From Chrysogorgia sp. JL179-B06 (Eukaryota > Cnidaria > Anthozoa > Scleralcyonacea > Chrysogorgiidae), in assembly GCA_035772405.1 (NCBI GenBank), contig JAYKKM010000222.1, positions 1,924,501 through 1,988,500 on the forward strand: 64,000 nt of DNA, written 5' to 3'. Position numbers and translations under genes: made by a program. The first letter of the stretch is position 1. Each line of letters opens with the position of its first letter. Below, piece after piece: positions 1-15,000 of this stretch. The notes beneath the pieces were generated by a model. That model was given only the letters and a program-made list of their open reading frames with translations. It was not told the origin of the DNA and did no database searches.

Positions 1-3000
1 TCTCCATCCTTATTTATCACCATTCTTATCCTCGTCTTGTCTCAATCCTTATTTATCACCATTCTCATCCTCGTCTTGTCTCCATCCTTATTTGTCACCA
101 TTCTCATCCTCATCTCGTCTCCATCCTTATTTATCACCATTCTCATCCTCGTTTCGTCTCCATCCTTATTTATCACCAATCTTATCCTCGTCTTGTCTCC
201 ATGCTTATTTATCACCATTCTCATCCTCGTCTCGTCTCCATCCTTATTTATCACCATTCTCATCCTCGTCTCGTCTCCATCCTTATTTATCACCATTCTC
301 ATCCTCGTCTCCATCCTTATTTATCACCATTCTCATCCTCGTCTCGTCTCCATCCTTATTTATCACCATTCTTATCCTCGTCTTGTCTCAATCCTTATTT
401 ATCACCATTCTCATCCTCGTCTTGTCTCCATCCTTATTTGTCACCATTCTCATCCTCATCTCGTCTCCATCCTTATTTATCACCATTCTCATCCTCGTTT
501 CGTCTCCATCCTTATTTATCACCATTCTCATCCTCGTCTCGTCTCCATCCTTATTTATCACCATTCTCATCCTCGTCTCCATCCTTATTTATCACCATTC
601 TCATCCTCGTCTCGTCTCCATCCTTATTTATCACCATTCTCATCCTCGTCTCCATCCTTATTTTATCACCATTCTCATCCTCGTCTCGTCTCCATCCTTA
701 TTTATCACCATTCTCATCCTCGTCTCGTCTCCATCCTTATTTATCACCATTCTCATCCTCGTCTCGTCTCCATCCTTATTTATCACCATTCTCATCCTCG
801 TCTCCATCCTTATTTATCACCATTCTTATCCTCGTCTCGTCTCCATCCTTATTTATCACCATTCTCATCCTCGTCTCGTCTCCATCCTTATTTATCACCA
901 TTCTCATCCTCGTCTCCTCTCCATCCTTATTTATCACCATTCTCATCCTCGTCTCGTCTCCATCCTTATTTATCACCATTCTCATCCTCGTCTCCATCCT
1001 TATTTATCACCATTCTCATCCTCGTCTCCTCTCCATCCTTATTTATCCTCATTCTCATCCTCGTCTCGTCTCCATCCTTATTTATCACCATTCTCATCCT
1101 CGTCTCGTTCCATCCTTTTTTATCACCATTCTCATCCTCGTCTCCATCCTTATTTATCACCATTCTCATCCTCGTCTCCATCCTTATTTATCACCATTCT
1201 CATCCTCGTCTCGTCTCCATCCTTATTTATCACCATTCTCATCCTCGTCTCGTCTCCATCCTTATTTATCACCATTCTTATCCTCGTCTCGTCTCCATCC
1301 TTATTTATCACCATTCTCATCCTCGTCTCGTCTCCATCCTTATTTATCACCATTCTCATCCTCGTCTCCTCTCCATCCTTATTTATCACCATTCTCATCC
1401 TCGTCTCGTCTCCATCCTTATTTATCACCATTCTCATCCTCGTCTCCATCCTTATTTATCACCATTCTCATCCTCGTCTCCTCTCCATCCTTATTTATCC
1501 TCATTCTCATCCTCGTCTCGTCTCCATCCTTATTTATCACCATTCTCATCCTCGTCTCGTTCCATCCTTATTTATCACCATTCTCATCCTCGTCTCCATC
1601 CTTATTTATCACCATTCTCATCCTCGTCTCCATCCTTATTTATCACCATTCTCATCCTCGTCTCGTCTCCATCCTTATTTATCACCATTCTCATCCTCGT
1701 CTCGTCTCCATCCTTATTTATCACCATTCTCATCCTCGTCTCGTCTCCATCCTTATTTATCACCATTCTCATCCTCGTCTCGTCTCCATCCTTATTTATC
1801 ACCATTCTCATCCTCGTCTCCATCCTTATTTATCACCATTCTTATCCTCGTCTCGTCTCCATCCTTATTTATCACCATTCTCATCCTCGTCTCGTCTCCA
1901 TCCTTATTTATCACCATTCTCATCCTCGTATCCTCTCCATCCTTATTTATCACCATTCTCATCCTCGTCTCCATCCTTATTTATCACCATTCTCATCCTC
2001 GTCTCCATCCCTTATTTATCACCATTCTCATCCTCGTCTCCTCTCCATCCTTATTTATCCTCATTCTCATCCTTCGTCTCGTCTCCATCCTTATTTATCA
2101 CCATTCTCATCCTCGTCTCGTTCCATCCTTATTTATCACCATTCTCATCCTCGTCTCCATCCTTATTTATCACCATTCTCATCCTCGTCTCCATCCTTAT
2201 TTATCACCATTCTCATCCTCGTCTCGTCTCCATCCTTATTTATCACCATTCTTATCCTCGTCTTGTCTCAATCCTTATTTATCACCATTCTCATCCTCGT
2301 CTTGTCTCCATCCTTATTTGTCACCATTCTCATCCTCATCTAGTCTCCATCCTTATTTATCACCATTCTCATCCTCGTTTCGTCTCCATCCTTATTTATC
2401 ACCAATCTTATCCTCGTCTTGTCTCCATCCTTATTTATCACCATTCTCATCCTCGTCTCGTCTCCATCCTTATTTATCACCATTCTCATCCTCGTCTCGT
2501 CTCCATCCTTATTTATCACCATTCTCATCCTCGTCTCCATCCTTATTTATCACCATTCTCATGCTCGTCTCCATCCTTATTTATCACCATTAATCTCATC
2601 CTCGTCTCGTCTCCATCCTTATTTATCACCATTCTCATCCTCGTCTCGTCTCCATCCTTATTTATCACCATTTCTCATCCTCGTCTCGTCTCCATCCTTA
2701 TTTATCACCATTCTCATCCTCGTCTCCATCCTTATTTATCCTCATTCTCATCCTCGTCTCCATCCCTATTTATCACCATTCTCATCCTCGTCTCGTCTCC
2801 ATCCTTATTTATCACCATTCTCATCCTCGTCTCGTCTCCATCCTTATTTATCACCATTCTCATCCTCGTCTCGTCTCCATCCTTATTTATCACCATTCTC
2901 ATCCTCGTCTCGTCTCCATCCTTATTTATCACCATTCTCATCCTCGTCTCCATCCTTATTTATCACCATTCTCATGCTCGTCTCCATCCTTATTTATCAC

Positions 3001-6000
3001 CATTCTCATCCTCGTCTCGTCCCATCCTTATTTATCACCATTCTCACCCTCGTCTCGTCCCATCCTTATTTATCACCATTCTCATCCTCGTCTCGTCTCC
3101 ATCCTGATTTATCACCATTCTCATCCTCATCTCGTCTCCATCCTTATTTATCACCATTCTCATGCTCGTCTCCATCCTTATTTATCACCATTCTCATCCT
3201 CGTCTCGTCCCATCCTTATTTATCACCATTCTCATCCTCGTCTCGTCTCCATCCTTATTTATCACCATTCTCATCCTCATCTCGTCTCCATCCTTATTTA
3301 TCACCATTCTCATTCTCGTCTCCATCCTTATTTATCACCATTCTCATCCTCGTCTCCATCCTTATTTATCACCATTCTCATCCTCGTCTCGTCTCCATCC
3401 TTATTTATCACCATTCTCATCCTCGTCTCGTCTCCATCCTTATTTATCACCATTCTCATCCTCGTCTCCATCCTTATTTATCACCATTCTCATCCTCGTC
3501 TCGTCTCCATCCTTATTTATCACCATTCTCATCCTCGTCTCCATCCTTATTTATCACCATTCTCATCCTCGTCTCCATCCTTATTTATCACCATTAATCT
3601 CATCCTCGTCTCGTCTCCATCCTTATTTATCACATTTCTCATCCTCGTCTCGTCTCCATCCTTATTTATCACCATTCTCATCCTCGTCTCCATCCTTATT
3701 TATCACCATTCTCATCCTCGTCTCCATCCTTATTTATCACCATTCTCATCCTCGTCTCGTCTCCATCCTTATTTATCACCATTCTCATCCTCGTCTCCAT
3801 CCTTATTTATCCTCATTCTCATCCTCGTCTCCATCCTTATTTATCACCATTAATCTCATCCTCGTCTCGTCTCCATCCTTATTTATCACCTTTCTCATCC
3901 TCGTCTCGTCTCCATCCTTATTTATCACCATTCTCATCCTCGTCTCGTCTCCATCCTTATTTATCACCATTCTCATCCTCGTCTCCATCCTTATTTATCC
4001 TCATTCTCATCCTCGTCTCCATCCCTATTTATCACCATTCTCATCATCGTCTCCATCCTTATTTATCACCATTCTCATCCTCGTCTCGTTCCATCCTTAT
4101 TTATCACCATTCTCATCCTCGTCTCCATCCTTATTTATCACCATTCTCATCCTCGTCTCCATCCTTATTTATCACCATTCTCATCCTCGTCTCGTCTCCA
4201 TCCTTATTTATCACCATTTCTTATCCTCGTCTTGTCTCAATCCTTATTTATCACCATTCTCATCCTCGTCTTGTCTCCATCCTTATTTGTCACCATTCTC
4301 ATCCTCATCTCGTCTCCATCCTTATTTATCACCATTCTCATCCTCGTTTCGTCTCCATCCTTATTTATCACCAATCTTATCCTCGTCTTGTCTCCATCCT
4401 TATTTATCACCATTCTCATCCTCGTCTCGTCTCCATCCTTATTTATCACCATTCTCATCCTCGTCTCGTCTCCATCCTTATTTATCACCATTCTCATCCT
4501 CGTCTCCATCCTTATTTATCACCATTCTCATCCTCGTCTCGTCTCCATCCTTATTTATCACCATTCTCATCCTCGTCTCCATCCTTATTTATCACCATTC
4601 TCATGCTCGCTCCATCCTTATTTATCACCATTAATCTCATCCTCGTCTCGTCTCCATCCTTATTTATCACCATTCTCATCCTCGTCTCCATCCTTATTTA
4701 TCCTCATTCTCATCCTCGTCTCCATCCCTATTTATCACCATTCTCATCCTCGTCTCGTCTCCATCCTTATTTATCACCATTCTCATCCTCGTCTCGTCTC
4801 CATCCTTATTTATCACCATTCTCATCCTCGTCTCGTCTCCATCCTTATTTATCACCATTCTCATCCTCGTCTCCATCCTTATTTATCACCATTCTTATCC
4901 TCGTCTCGTCTCCATCCTTATTTATCACCATTCTCATCCTCGTCTCGTCTCCATCCTTATTTATCACCATTCTCATCCTCGTCTCCTCTCCATCCTTATT
5001 TATCACCATTCTCATCCTCGTCTCGTCTCCATCCTTATTTATCACCATTCTCATCCTCGTCTCCATCCTTATTTATCACCATTCTCATCCTCGTCTCCTC
5101 TCCATCCTTATTTATCCTCATTCTCATCCTCGTCTCGTCTGCATCCTTATTTATCACCATTCTCATCCTCGTCTCGTTCCATCCTTTTTTATCACCATTC
5201 TCATCCTCGTCTCCCATCCTTATTTATCACCATTCTCATCCTCGTCTCCTCCATCCTTATTTATCACCATTCTCATCCTCGTCTCGTCTCCATCCTTATT
5301 TATCACCATTCTCCTCGTCTCGTCTCCATCCTTATTTATCACCATTCTTATCCTCGTCTCGTCTCCATCCTTATTTATCACCATTCTCATCCTCGTCTCG
5401 TCTCCATCCTTATTTATCACCATTCTCATCCTCGTCTCCTCTCCATCCTTATTTATCACCATTCTCATCCTCGTCTCGTCTCCATCCTTATTTATCACCA
5501 TTCTCATCCTCATCTTCTCCATCCTTATTTATCACCATTCTCATCCTCGTCTCCTCTCCATCCTTATTTATCCTCATTCTCATCCTCGTCTCGTCTCCAT
5601 CCTTATTTATCACCATTCTCATCCTCGTCTCGTTCCATCCTTATTTATCACCATTAATCTCATCCTCGTCTCGTCTCCATCCTTATTTATCACCTTTCTC
5701 ATCCTCGTCTCGCCTCCATCCTTATTTATCACCATTCTCATCCTCGTCTCGTCTCCATCCTTATTTATCACCATTCTCATCCTCGTCTCCATCCTTATTT
5801 ATCCTCATTCTCATCCTCGTCTCGTCTCCATCCCTATTTATCACCATTCTCATCCTCGACTCCATCCTTATTTATAACCATTCTCATCCTCGTCTCGTTC
5901 CATCCTTATTTATCACCATTCTCATCCTCGTCTCCATCCTTATTTATCACCATTCTCATCCTCGTCTCCATCCTTATTTATCACCATTCTCATCCTCGTC

Positions 6001-9000
6001 TCGTCTCCATCCTTATTTATCACCATTCTTATCCTCGTCTTTGTCTCAATCCTTATTTATCACCATTCTCATCCTGTCTTGTCTCCATCCTTATTTGTCA
6101 CCATTCTCATCCTCATCTCGTCTCCATCCTTATTTATCACCATTCTCATCCTCGTTTCGTCTCCATCCTTATTTATCACCAATCTTATCCTCGTCTTGTC
6201 TCCATCCTTATTTATCACCATTCTCATCCTCGTCTCGTCTCCATCCTTATTTATCACCATTCTCATCCTCGTCTCGTCTCCATCCTTATTTATCACCATT
6301 CTCATCCTCGTCTCCATCCTTATTTATCACCATTCTCATCCTCGTCTCGTCTCCATCCTTATTTATCACCATTCTCATCCTCGTCTCCATCCTTATTTAT
6401 CACCATTCTCATGGTCGCTCCATCCTTATTTATCACCATTAATCTCATCCTCGTCTCGTCTCCATCCTTATTTATCACCTTTCTCATCCTCGTCTCCATC
6501 CTTATTTATCCTCATTCTCATCCTCGTCTCGTCTCCATCCTTATTTATCACCATTCTCATACTCGTCTCGTCTCCATCCTTATTTATCACCATTCTCATC
6601 CTCGTCTCGTCTCCATCCTTATTTATCACCATTCTCATCCTCGTCTCGTCTCCATCCTTATTTATCACCATTCTCATCCTCGTCTCCATCCTTATTTATC
6701 ACCATTCTTATCCTCGTCTCGTCTCCATCCTTATTTATCACCATTCTCATCCTCGTCTCGTCTCCATCCTTATTTATCACCATTCTCATCCTCGTCTCTC
6801 TCCATCCTTATTTATCACCATTCTCATCCTCGTCTCGTCTCCATCCTTATTTATCACCATTCTCATCCTCGTCTCCATCCTTATTTATCACCATTCTCAT
6901 CCTCGTCTCCTCTCCATCCTTATTTATCCTCATTCTCATCCTCGTCTCGTCTCCATCCTTATTTATCACCATTCTCATCCTCGTCTCGTTCCATCCTTTT
7001 TTATCACCATTCTCATCCTCGTCTCCATCCTTATTTATCACCATTCTCATCCTCGTCTCCATCCTTATTTATCACCATTCTCATCCTCGTCTCGTCTCCA
7101 TCCTTATTTATCACCATTCTCATCCTCGTCTCGTCTCCATCCTTATTTATCACCATTCTTATCCTCGTCTCGTCTCCATCCTTATTTATCACCATTCTCA
7201 TCCTCGTCTCGTCTCCATCCTTATTTATCACCATTCTCATCCTCGTCTCCTCTCCATCCTTATTTATCACCATTCTCATCCTCGTCTCGTCTCCATCCTT
7301 ATTTATCACCATTCTCATCCTCGTCTCCATCCTTATTTATCACCATTCTCATCCTCGTCTCGTCTCCATCCTTATTTATCACCATTCTCATCCTCGTCTC
7401 CATCCTTATTTATCCTCATTCTCATCCTCGTCTCCATCCTTATTTATCACCATTAATCTCATCCTCGTCTCGTCTCCATCCTTATTTATCACCTTTCTCA
7501 TCCTCGTCTCGTCTCCATCCTTATTTATCACCATTCTCATCCTCGTCTCGTCTCCATCCTTATTTATCACCATTCTCATCCTCGTCTCCATCCTTATTTA
7601 TCCTCATTCTCATCCTCGTCTCCATCCCTATTTATCACCATTCTCATCCTCGTCTCCATCCTTATTTATCACCATTCTCATCCTCGTCTCGTTCCATCCT
7701 TATTTATCACCATTCTCATCCTCGTCTCCATCCTTATTTATCACCATTCTCATCCTCGTCTCCATCCTTATTTATCACCATTCTCATCCTCGTCTCGTCT
7801 CCATCCTTATTTATCACCATTCTTATCCTCGTCTTGTCTCAATCCTTATTTATCACCATTCTCATCCTCGTCTTGTCTCCATCCTTATTTGTCACCATTC
7901 TCATCCTCATCTCGTCTCCATCCTTATTTATCACCATTCTCATCCTCGTTTCGTCTCCATCCTTATTTATCACCAATCTTATCCTCGTCTTGTCTCCATC
8001 CTTATTTATCACCATTCTCATCCTCGTCTCGTCTCCATCCTTATTTATCACCATTCTCATCCTCGTCTCGTCTCCATCCTTATTTATCACCATTCTCATT
8101 CCTCGTCTCCATCCTTATTTATCACCATTCTCATCCTCGTCTCGTCTCCATCCTTATTTATCACCATTCTCATCCTCGTCTCCATCCTTATTTATCACCA
8201 TTCTCATGCTCGCTCCATCCTTATTTATCACCATTAATCTCATCCTCGTCTCGTCTCCATCCTTATTTATCACCATTCTCATCCTCGTCTCCATCCTTAT
8301 TTATCCTCATTCTCATCCTCGTCTCCATCCCTATTTTATCACCATTCTCATCCTCGTCTCGTCTCCATCCTTATTTATCACCATTCTCATCCTCGTCTCG
8401 TCTCCATCCTTATTTATCACCATTCTCATCCTCGTCTCGTCTCCATCCTTATTTATCACCATTCTCATCCTCGTCTCCATCCTTATTTATCACCATTCTT
8501 ATCCTCGTCTCGTCTCCATCCTTATTTATCACCATTCTCATCCTCGTCTCGTCTCCATCCTTATTTATCACCATTCTCATCCTCGTCTCCTCTCCATCCT
8601 TATTTATCACCATTCTCATCCTCGTCTCGTCTCCATCCTTATTTATCACCATTCTCATCCTCGTCTCCATCCTTATTTATCCTCATTCTCATCCTCGTCT
8701 CGTCTCCATCCTTATTTATCACCATTCTCATCCTCGTCTCGTTCCATCCTTTTTTATCACCATTCTCATCCTCGTCTCCATCCTTATTTATCACCCATTC
8801 TCATCCTCGCTCGTCTCCATCCTTATTTATCACCATTCTCATCCTCGTCTCGTCTCCATCCTTATTTATCACCATTCTCATCCTCGTCTCGTCTCCATCC
8901 TTATTTATCACCATTCTTATCCTCGTCTCGTCTCCATCCTTATTTATCACCATTCTCATCCTCGTCTCGTCTCCATCCTTATTTATCACCATTCTCATCC

Positions 9001-12000
9001 TCGTCTCCTCTCCATCCTTATTTATCACCATTCTCATCCTCGTCTCGTCTCCATCCTTATTTATCACCATTCTCATCCTCGTCTCCATCCTTATTTATCA
9101 CCATTCTCATCCTCGTCTCCTCTCCATCCTTATTTATCCTCATTCTCATCCTCGTCTCGTCTCCATCCTTATTTATCACCATTCTCATCCTCGTCTCGTT
9201 CCATCCTTATTTATCACCATTCTCATCCTCGTCTCCATCCTTATTTATCACCATTCTCATCCTCGTCTCCATCCTTATTTATCACCATTCTCATCCTCGT
9301 CTCGTCTCCATCCTTATTTATCACCATTCTCATCCTCGTCTCGTCTCCATCCTTATTTATCACCATTCTCATCCTCGTCTCGTCTCCATCCTTATTTATC
9401 ACCATTCTCATCCTCGTCTCGTCTCCATCGTTATTTATCACCATTCTCATCCTCGTCTCCATCCTTATTTATCACCATTCTTATCCTCGTCTCGTCTCAT
9501 CCTTATTTATCACCATTCTCATCCTCGTCTCGTCTCCATCCTTATTTATCACCATTCTCATCCTCGTCTCCTCTCCATCCTTATTTATCACCATTCTCAT
9601 CCTCGTCTCCATCCTTATTTATCACCATTCTCATCCTCGTCTCCATCCTTATTTATCACCATTCTCATCCTCGTCTCCTCTCCATCCTTATTTATCCTCA
9701 TTCTCATCCTCGTCTCGTCTCCATCCTTATTTATCACCATTCTCATCCTCGTCTCGTTCCATCCTTATTTATCACCATTCTCATCCTCGTCTCCATCCTT
9801 ATTTATCACCATTCTCATCCTCGTCTCCATCCTTATTTATCACCATTCTCATCCTCGTCTCGTCTCCATCCTTATTTATCACCATTCTCATCCTCGTCTC
9901 GTCTCCATCCTTATTTATCACCATTCTCATCCTCGTCTTGTCTCCATCCTTATTTGTCACCATTCTCATCCTCATCTAGTCTCCATCCTTATTTATCACC
10001 ATTCTCATCCTCGTTTCGTCTCCATCCTTATTTATCACCAATCTTATCCTCGTCTTGTCTCCATCCTTATTTATCACCATTCTCATCCTCGTCTCGTCTC
10101 CATCCTTATTTATCACCATTCTCATCCTCGTCTCGTCTCCATCCTTATTTATCACCATTCTCATCCTCGTCTCCATCCTTATTTATCACCATTCTCATGC
10201 TCGTCTCCATCCTTATTTATCACCATTAATCTCATCCTCGTCTCGTCTCCATCCTTATTTATCACCATTCTCATCCTCGTCTCGTCTCCATCCTTATTTA
10301 TCACCATTCTCATCCTCGTCTCGTCTCCATCCTTATTTATCACCATTCTCATCCTCGTCTCCATCCTTATTTATCCTCATTCTCATCCTCGTCTCCATCC
10401 CTATTTATCACCATTCTCATCCTCGTCTCGTCTCCATCCTTATTTATCACCATTCTCATCCTCGTCTCGTCTCCATCCTTATTTATCACCATTCTCATCC
10501 TCGTCTCGTCTCCATCCTTATTTATCACCATTCTCATCCTCGTCTCGTCTCCATCCTTATTTATCACCATTCTCATCCTCGTCTCCATCCTTATTTATCA
10601 CCATTCTCATGCTCGTCTCCATCCTTATTTATCACCATTCTCATCCTCGTCTCGTCCATCCTTATTTATCACCATTCTCATCCTCGTCTCGTCTCCATCC
10701 TTATTTATCACCATTCTCATCCTCGTCTCGTCTCCATCCTGATTTATCACCATTCTCATCCTCGTCTCCATCCTTATTTATCACCATTCTCATGCACGTC
10801 TCCATCCTTATTTATCACCAATCTTATCCTCGTCTTGTCTCCATCCTTATTTATCACCATTCTCATCCTCGTCTCGTCTCCATCCTTATTTATCACCATT
10901 CTCATCCTCATCTCGTCTCCATCCTTATTTATCACCATTCTCATTCTCGTCTCCATCCTTATTTATCACCATTCTCATCCTCGTCTCCATCCTTATTTAT
11001 CACCATTCTCATCCTCGTCTCGTCTCCATCCTTATTTATCACCATTCTCATCCTCGTCTCGTCTCCATCCTTATTTATCACCATTCTCATCCTCGTCTCC
11101 ATCCTTATTTATCACCATTCTCATCCTCGTTCGTCTCCATCCTTATTTATCACCATTCTCATCCTCGTCTCCATCCTTATTTATCACCATTCTCATCCTC
11201 GTCTCCATCCTTATTTATCACCATTCTCATCCTCGTCTCGTCTCCATCCTTATTTATCACCATTCTTATCCTCGTCTTGTCTCAATCCTTATTTATCACC
11301 ATTCTCATCCTCGTCTTGTCTCCATCCTTATTTGTCACCATTCTCATCCTCATCTCGTCTCCATCCTTATTTATCACCATTCTCCATCCTCGTTTCGTCT
11401 CCATCCTTATTTATCACCAATCTTATCCTCGTCTTGTCTCCATCCTTATTTATCACCATTCTCATCCTCGTCTCGTCTCCATCCTTATTTATCACCATTC
11501 TCATCCTCGTCTCGTCTCCATCCTTATTTATCACCATTCTCATCCTCGTCTCCATCCTTATTTATCACCATTCTCATCCTCGTCTCGTCTCCATCCTTAT
11601 TTATCACCATTCTCATCCTCGTCTCCATCCTTATTTATCACCATTCTCATGCTCGCTCCATCCTTATTTATCACCATTAATCTCATCTCGTCTCGTCTCC
11701 ATCCTTATTTATCACCATTCTCATCCTCGTCTCCATCCTTATTTATCCTCATTCTCATCCTCGTCTCCATCCCTATTTATCACCATTCTCATCCTCGTCT
11801 CGTCTCCATCCTTATTTATCACCAATCTCATCCTCGTCTCGTCTCCATCCTTATTTATCACCATTCTCATCCTCGTCTCGTCTCCATCCTTATTTATCAC
11901 CATTCTCATCCTCGTCTCCATCCTTATTTATCACCATTCTTATCCTCGTCTCGTCTCCATCCTTATTTATCACCATTCTCATCCTCGTCTCGTCTCCATC

Positions 12001-15000
12001 CTTATTTATCACCATTCTCATCCTCGTCTCCTCTCCATCCTTATTTATCACCATTCTCATCCTCGTCTCGTCTCCATCCTTATTTATCACCATTCTCATC
12101 CTCGTCTCCATCCTTATTTATCACCATTCTCATCCTCGTCTCCTCTCCATCCTTATTTATCCTCATTCTCATCCTCGTCTCGTCTCCATCCTTATTTATC
12201 ACCATTCTCATCCTCGTCTCGTTCCATCCTTTTTTATCACCATTCTCATCCTCGTCTCCATCCTTATTTATCACCATTCTCATCCTCGTCTCCATCCTTA
12301 TTTATCACCATTCTCATCCTCGTCTCGTCTCATCCTTATTTATCACCATTCTCATCCTCGTCTCGTCTCCATCCTTATTTATCACCATTCTTATCCTCGT
12401 CTCGTCTCCATCCTTATTTATCACCATTCTCATCCTCGTCTCGTCTCCATCCTTATTTATCACCATTCTCATCCTCGTCTCCTCTCCATCCTTATTTATC
12501 ACCATTCTCATCCTCGTCTCGTCTCCATCCTTATTTATCACCATTCTCATCCTCGTCTCCATCCTTATTTATCACCATTCTCATCCTCGTCTCGTCTCCA
12601 TCCTTATTTATCACCATTCTCATCCTCGTCTCCATCCTTATTTATCCTCATTCTCATCCTCGTCTCCATCCTTATTTATCACCATTAATCTCATCCTCGT
12701 CTCGTCTCCATCCTTATTTATCACCTTTCTCATCCTCGTCTCGTCTCCATCCTTATTTATCACCATTCTCATCCTCGTCTCGTCTCCATCCTTATTTATC
12801 ACCATTCTCATCCTCGTCTCCATCCTTATTTATCCTCATTCTCATCCTCGTCTCCATCCCTATTTATCACCATTCTCATCCTCGTCTCCATCCTTATTTA
12901 TCACCATTCTCATCCTCGTCTCGTTCCATCCTTATTTATCACCATTCTCATCCTCGTCTCCATCCTTATTTATCACCATTCTCATCCTCGTCTCCATCCT
13001 TATTTATCACCATTCTCATCCTCGTCTCGTCTCCATCCTTATTTATCACCATTCTTATCCTCGTCTTGTCTCAATCCTTATTTATCACCATTCTCATCCT
13101 CGTCTTGTCTCCATCCTTATTTGTCACCATTCTCATCCTCATCTCGTCTCCATCCTTATTTATCACCATTCTCATCCTCGTTTCGTCTCCATCCTTATTT
13201 ATCACCAATCTTATCCTCGTCTTGTCTCCATCCTTATTTATCACCATTCTCATCCTCGTCTCGTCTCCATCCTTATTTATCACCATTCTCATCCTCGTCT
13301 CGTCTCCATCCTTATTTATCACCATTCTCATCCTCGTCTCCATCCTTATTTATCACCATTCTCATCCTCGTCTCGTCTCCATCCTTATTTATCACCATTC
13401 TCATCCTCGTCTCCATCCTTATTTATCACCATTCTCATGCTCGCTCCATCCTTATTTATCACCATTAATCTCATCCTCGTCTCGTCTCCATCCTTATTTA
13501 TCACCATTCTCATCCTCGTCTCCATCCTTATTTATCCTCATTCTCATCCTCGTCTCCATCCCTATTTATCACCATTCTCATCCTCGTCTCGTCTCCATCC
13601 TTATTTATCACCATTCTCATCCTCGTCTCGTCTCCATCCTTATTTATCACCATTCTCATCCTCGTCTCGTCTCCATCCTTATTTATCACCATTCTCATCC
13701 TCGTCTCCATCCTTATTTATCACCATTCTTATCCTCGTCTCGTCTCCATCCTTATTTATCACCATTCTCATCCTCGTCTCGTCTCCATCCTTATTTATCA
13801 CCATTCTCATCCTCGTCTCCTCTCCATCCTTATTTATCACCATTCTCATCCTCGTCTCGTCTCCATCCTTATTTATCACCATTCTCATCCTCGTCTCCAT
13901 CCTTATTTATCCTCATTCTCATCCTCGTCTCGTCTCCATCCTTATTTATCACCATTCTCATCCTCGTCTCGTTCCATCCTTTTTTATCACCATTCTCATC
14001 CTCGTCTCCATCCTTATTTATCACCATTCTCATCCTCGTCTCCATCCTTATTTATCACCATTCTCATCCTCGTCTCGTCTCCATCCTTATTTATCACCAT
14101 TCTCATCCTCGTCTCGTCTCCATCCTTATTTATCACCATTCTTATCCTCGTCTCGTCTCCATCCTTATTTATCACCATTCTCATCCTCGTCTCGTCTCCA
14201 TCCTTATTTATCACCATTCTCATCCTCGTCTCCTCTCCATCCTTATTTATCACCATTCTCATCCTCGTCTCGTCTCCATCCTTATTTATCACCATTCTCA
14301 TCCTCGTCTCCATCCTTATTTATCACCATTCTCATCCTCGTCTCCTCTCCATCCTTATTTATCCTCATTCTCATCCTCGTCTCGTCTCCATCCTTATTTA
14401 TCACCATTCTCATCCTCGTCTCGTTCCATCCTTATTTATCACCATTCTCATCCTCGTCTCCATCCTTATTTATCACCATTCTCATCCTCGTCTCCATCCT
14501 TATTTATCACCATTCTCATCCTCGTCTCGTCTCCATCCTTATTTATCACCATTCTCATCCTCGTCTCGTCTCCATCCTTATTTATCACCATTCTCATCCT
14601 CGTCTCGTCTCCATCCTTATTTATCACCATTCTCATCCTCGTCTCGTCTCCATCGTTATTTATCACCATTCTCATCCTCGTCTCCATCCTTATTTATCAC
14701 CATTCTTATCCTCGTCTCGTCTCCATCCTTATTTATCACCATTCTCATCCTCGTCTCGTCTCCATCCTTATTTATCACCATTCTCATCCTCGTCTCCTCT
14801 CCATCCTTATTTATCACCATTCTCATCCTCGTCTCCATCCTTATTTATCACCATTCTCATCCTCGTCTCCATCCTTATTTATCACCATTCTCATCCTCGT
14901 CTCCTCTCCATCCTTATTTATCCTCATTCTCATCCTCGTCTCGTCTCCATCCTTATTTATCACCATTCTCATCCTCGTCTCGTTCCATCCTTATTTATCA